33,377 bases of DNA from an uncultured Clostridia bacterium (GTDB lineage Bacteria; Bacillota; Clostridia; TANB77; CAG-508). Positions 32,029 to 33,377 of this stretch are shown piece by piece. A program made the position numbers and the translations under genes. Every line of letters begins with the position of its first letter. Positions within the stretch are counted from its first letter, which is position 1. The stretch covers positions 1-33,377 of the forward strand of contig CALXQA010000005.1 in assembly GCA_944390335.1 (NCBI GenBank), read 5' to 3'. The notes beneath the pieces were generated by a model. It was not told the origin of the DNA. It saw only the letters and a program-made list of their open reading frames with translations, and did no database searches.

Positions 32029-33258
32029 ATGATAAAAATAAATGAGAATTTTAAAAAAATGAAGCCAAACTATCTATTTTCAAATATAGCTAAAAAAGTT
32101 GCAAAATATCAAGAAGAAAATCCAGATAAAAAGATAATAAAAATGGGAATAGGAGATGTTACAAGACCTCTTCCTAAAGTTTGCACTCAAGCTATGAAAA
32201 AAGCAGCAGATGAATTAGAAAACGCAGAAACATTTAGAGGATATGGACCTGAACAAGGATATGATTTTTTAAGAGAAAAAATATTAGAAAATGAATATAA
32301 AGATTTAGGAATAGATAAAGATGAAATATTTATATCAGACGGTGCAAAATGCGATTGTGGCAATATTGTAGATATATTTGCAAAAAATAACAAAATTGCA
32401 ATAACAGATCCAGTTTATCCAGTATATTTAGATACAAATATAATGGCTGGAAGAACAGGTATATGCAAAGATAATGGAATGTATGAAAATGTTATATATA
32501 TTCCAATGACAGAAGAAAATAATTTTGTGCCATTACTTCCTAAAGAAGTACCAGATATAATATATTTATGCTTTCCTAATAATCCAACAGGAACAGTACT
32601 AACTAAAGATGAACTAAAAGTATGGGTAGACTATGCAAGAAAAAATAAAAGCATAATATTATTTGATGCAGCATATTGTGCATTTATAGAAGAAGAAAAT
32701 ATTCCTAAAAGTATATATGAAATAGAAGGTGCAAAAGATGTAGCTATTGAATTTAAAAGCTATTCTAAAACAGCAGGATTTACTGGTGTAAGATGTGCTT
32801 ATGTAGTTATACCAAAAACTGTAAAGGGATATGATGAAAATGGAAATGTCGAAGATTTAAATAGTATGTGGAATAGAAGAGTTTGTACTAAATTTAATGG
32901 AGTATCATATATTGTGCAAAGAGCAGCTGAAGCAATATATACTAAAGAAGGCATGAAAGAAGTAAAAGATAACATTAATTATTATAAAGAAAATGCAAAA
33001 ATAATATTAGAAACATTAAAAGAATGTGGCATAAAAGCATATGGAGGAAAAAATTCACCTTATATATGGCTAAAAGTACCAAATAGCGGTAAATCATGGG
33101 ACTTTTTTGATACTCTTTTAGAAAAGGTAAATATAGTAGGAACTCCTGGAGAAGGTTTTGGACCAAGTGGAGAAGGATACTTTAGATTAACAGCTTTTAA
33201 TACAAAAGAAAATACAATAGAAGCTATGGAAAGGTTAAAAAATTTTTTAAGTAAATAA
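32029..33258 (+). CDS. dapL: LL-diaminopimelate aminotransferase
   Basis: 409 residues, matching DapL (about 410). Class I/II aminotransferase marks: [11 protein letters not shown] near the start, [28 protein letters not shown], and the PLP lysine K247 in [17 protein letters not shown]. It makes LL-diaminopimelate in one step from tetrahydrodipicolinate and glutamate, bypassing the succinyl or acetyl branches. Together with dapF in one operon it indicates that this organism uses the aminotransferase route. AAAGGAGGAAATG precedes the start, inside the end of dapF. Confidence 0.96.
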   Translation: MIKINENFKKMKPNYLFSNIAKKVAKYQEENPDKKIIKMGIGDVTRPLPKVCTQAMKKAADELENAETFRGYGPEQGYDFLREKILENEYKDLGIDKDEIFISDGAKCDCGNIVDIFAKNNKIAITDPVYPVYLDTNIMAGRTGICKDNGMYENVIYIPMTEENNFVPLLPKEVPDIIYLCFPNNPTGTVLTKDELKVWVDYARKNKSIILFDAAYCAFIEEENIPKSIYEIEGAKDVAIEFKSYSKTAGFTGVRCAYVVIPKTVKGYDENGNVEDLNSMWNRRVCTKFNGVSYIVQRAAEAIYTKEGMKEVKDNINYYKENAKIILETLKECGIKAYGGKNSPYIWLKVPNSGKSWDFFDTLLEKVNIVGTPGEGFGPSGEGYFRLTAFNTKENTIEAMERLKNFLSK

Positions 33259-33268
33259 AATAAAACTG

Positions 33269-33299
33269 TAGAACTACTAAATATAGTAGTTCTATTTTT
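33269..33299 (+). terminator. Rho-independent terminator after dapL
   Basis: TAGAACTACTA (33269-33279) pairs perfectly with TAGTAGTTCTA (33284-33294) around AATA and is followed by TTTTT. The last 78 bases of the window are AT-rich and show no gene. Confidence 0.92.
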
Positions 33300-33377
33300 G
33301 CGTAATATTTTTAAAATTACTAATTTATTAAGAATATTTTTTACATAATAAGGGTAATATTAATATAAGTAAATGAA

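Overview
The window is very AT-rich (by eye about a quarter G+C). It carries a complete eight-gene spoIIIA operon, strong AGGAGG ribosome binding sites, a T-box in front of a dimer-type glycyl-tRNA synthetase, and a dapF-dapL pair. This points to an endospore-forming, anaerobic low-GC Firmicute of class Clostridia, probably an uncultured gut lineage. The standard genetic code fits, since TGA is used as a stop. I cannot name the species.

Layout. 1-4540 is an accessory-looking stretch: the tail of an unknown gene, then a nucleoside phosphorylase, a MazG-like pyrophosphohydrolase, a 2H phosphoesterase, a Nudix hydrolase and a small metallophosphoesterase. Between them lie two decayed genes, an unknown remnant and an AlbA_2/AAA_4-type regulator with a 12-bp tandem repeat. 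4750-5550 is yebC with a terminator. 5587-10971 is spoIIIAA-AH, which encodes the mother-cell half of the feeding-tube channel. 10972-12250 holds a GGGGACGG hairpin, a fragment of a formylglycine-generating-enzyme-like (C-type-lectin-fold) protein, a DUF1294 membrane protein and an orphan ribbon-helix-helix regulator. 12443-19350 is the nusA-infB operon (rimP, nusA, infB, rbfA, nrnA, truB), with a strong promoter and a structured leader; ylxR and ylxQ are missing. 19348-19532 is a G+C-richer structured RNA that I read on the minus strand, convergent with truB; raiA RNA is my best guess. 19762-23995 is a membrane protein of unknown function followed by prmC, whiA, hemW and a HIT protein. 24446-25319 is a wrecked Rpn/PD-(D/E)XK transposase-like gene. 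25354-27907 is promoter, T-box, glyS and ispH. 27955-29864 is asnB. 29868-30867 is a minus-strand dinD-like gene broken by a single in-frame TAA, with a promoter that carries two palindromes. 31051-33299 is promoter, dapF, dapL and terminator.

How the parts work together. The core is housekeeping: translation initiation and ribosome maturation, tRNA and rRNA-related modification, release-factor methylation, glycine charging, asparagine, diaminopimelate and isoprenoid synthesis, plus sporulation. No phage, CRISPR array, integrase or intact insertion sequence was seen. There is no convincing complete new defence system. The items most worth a second look are the minus-strand structured RNA, the compact glycine T-box, the doubly palindromic dinD promoter, the two-tier rimP leader hairpin, the C-type-lectin-fold fragment beside the GGGGACGG element, and the nucleotide-hydrolase cluster at the left end.
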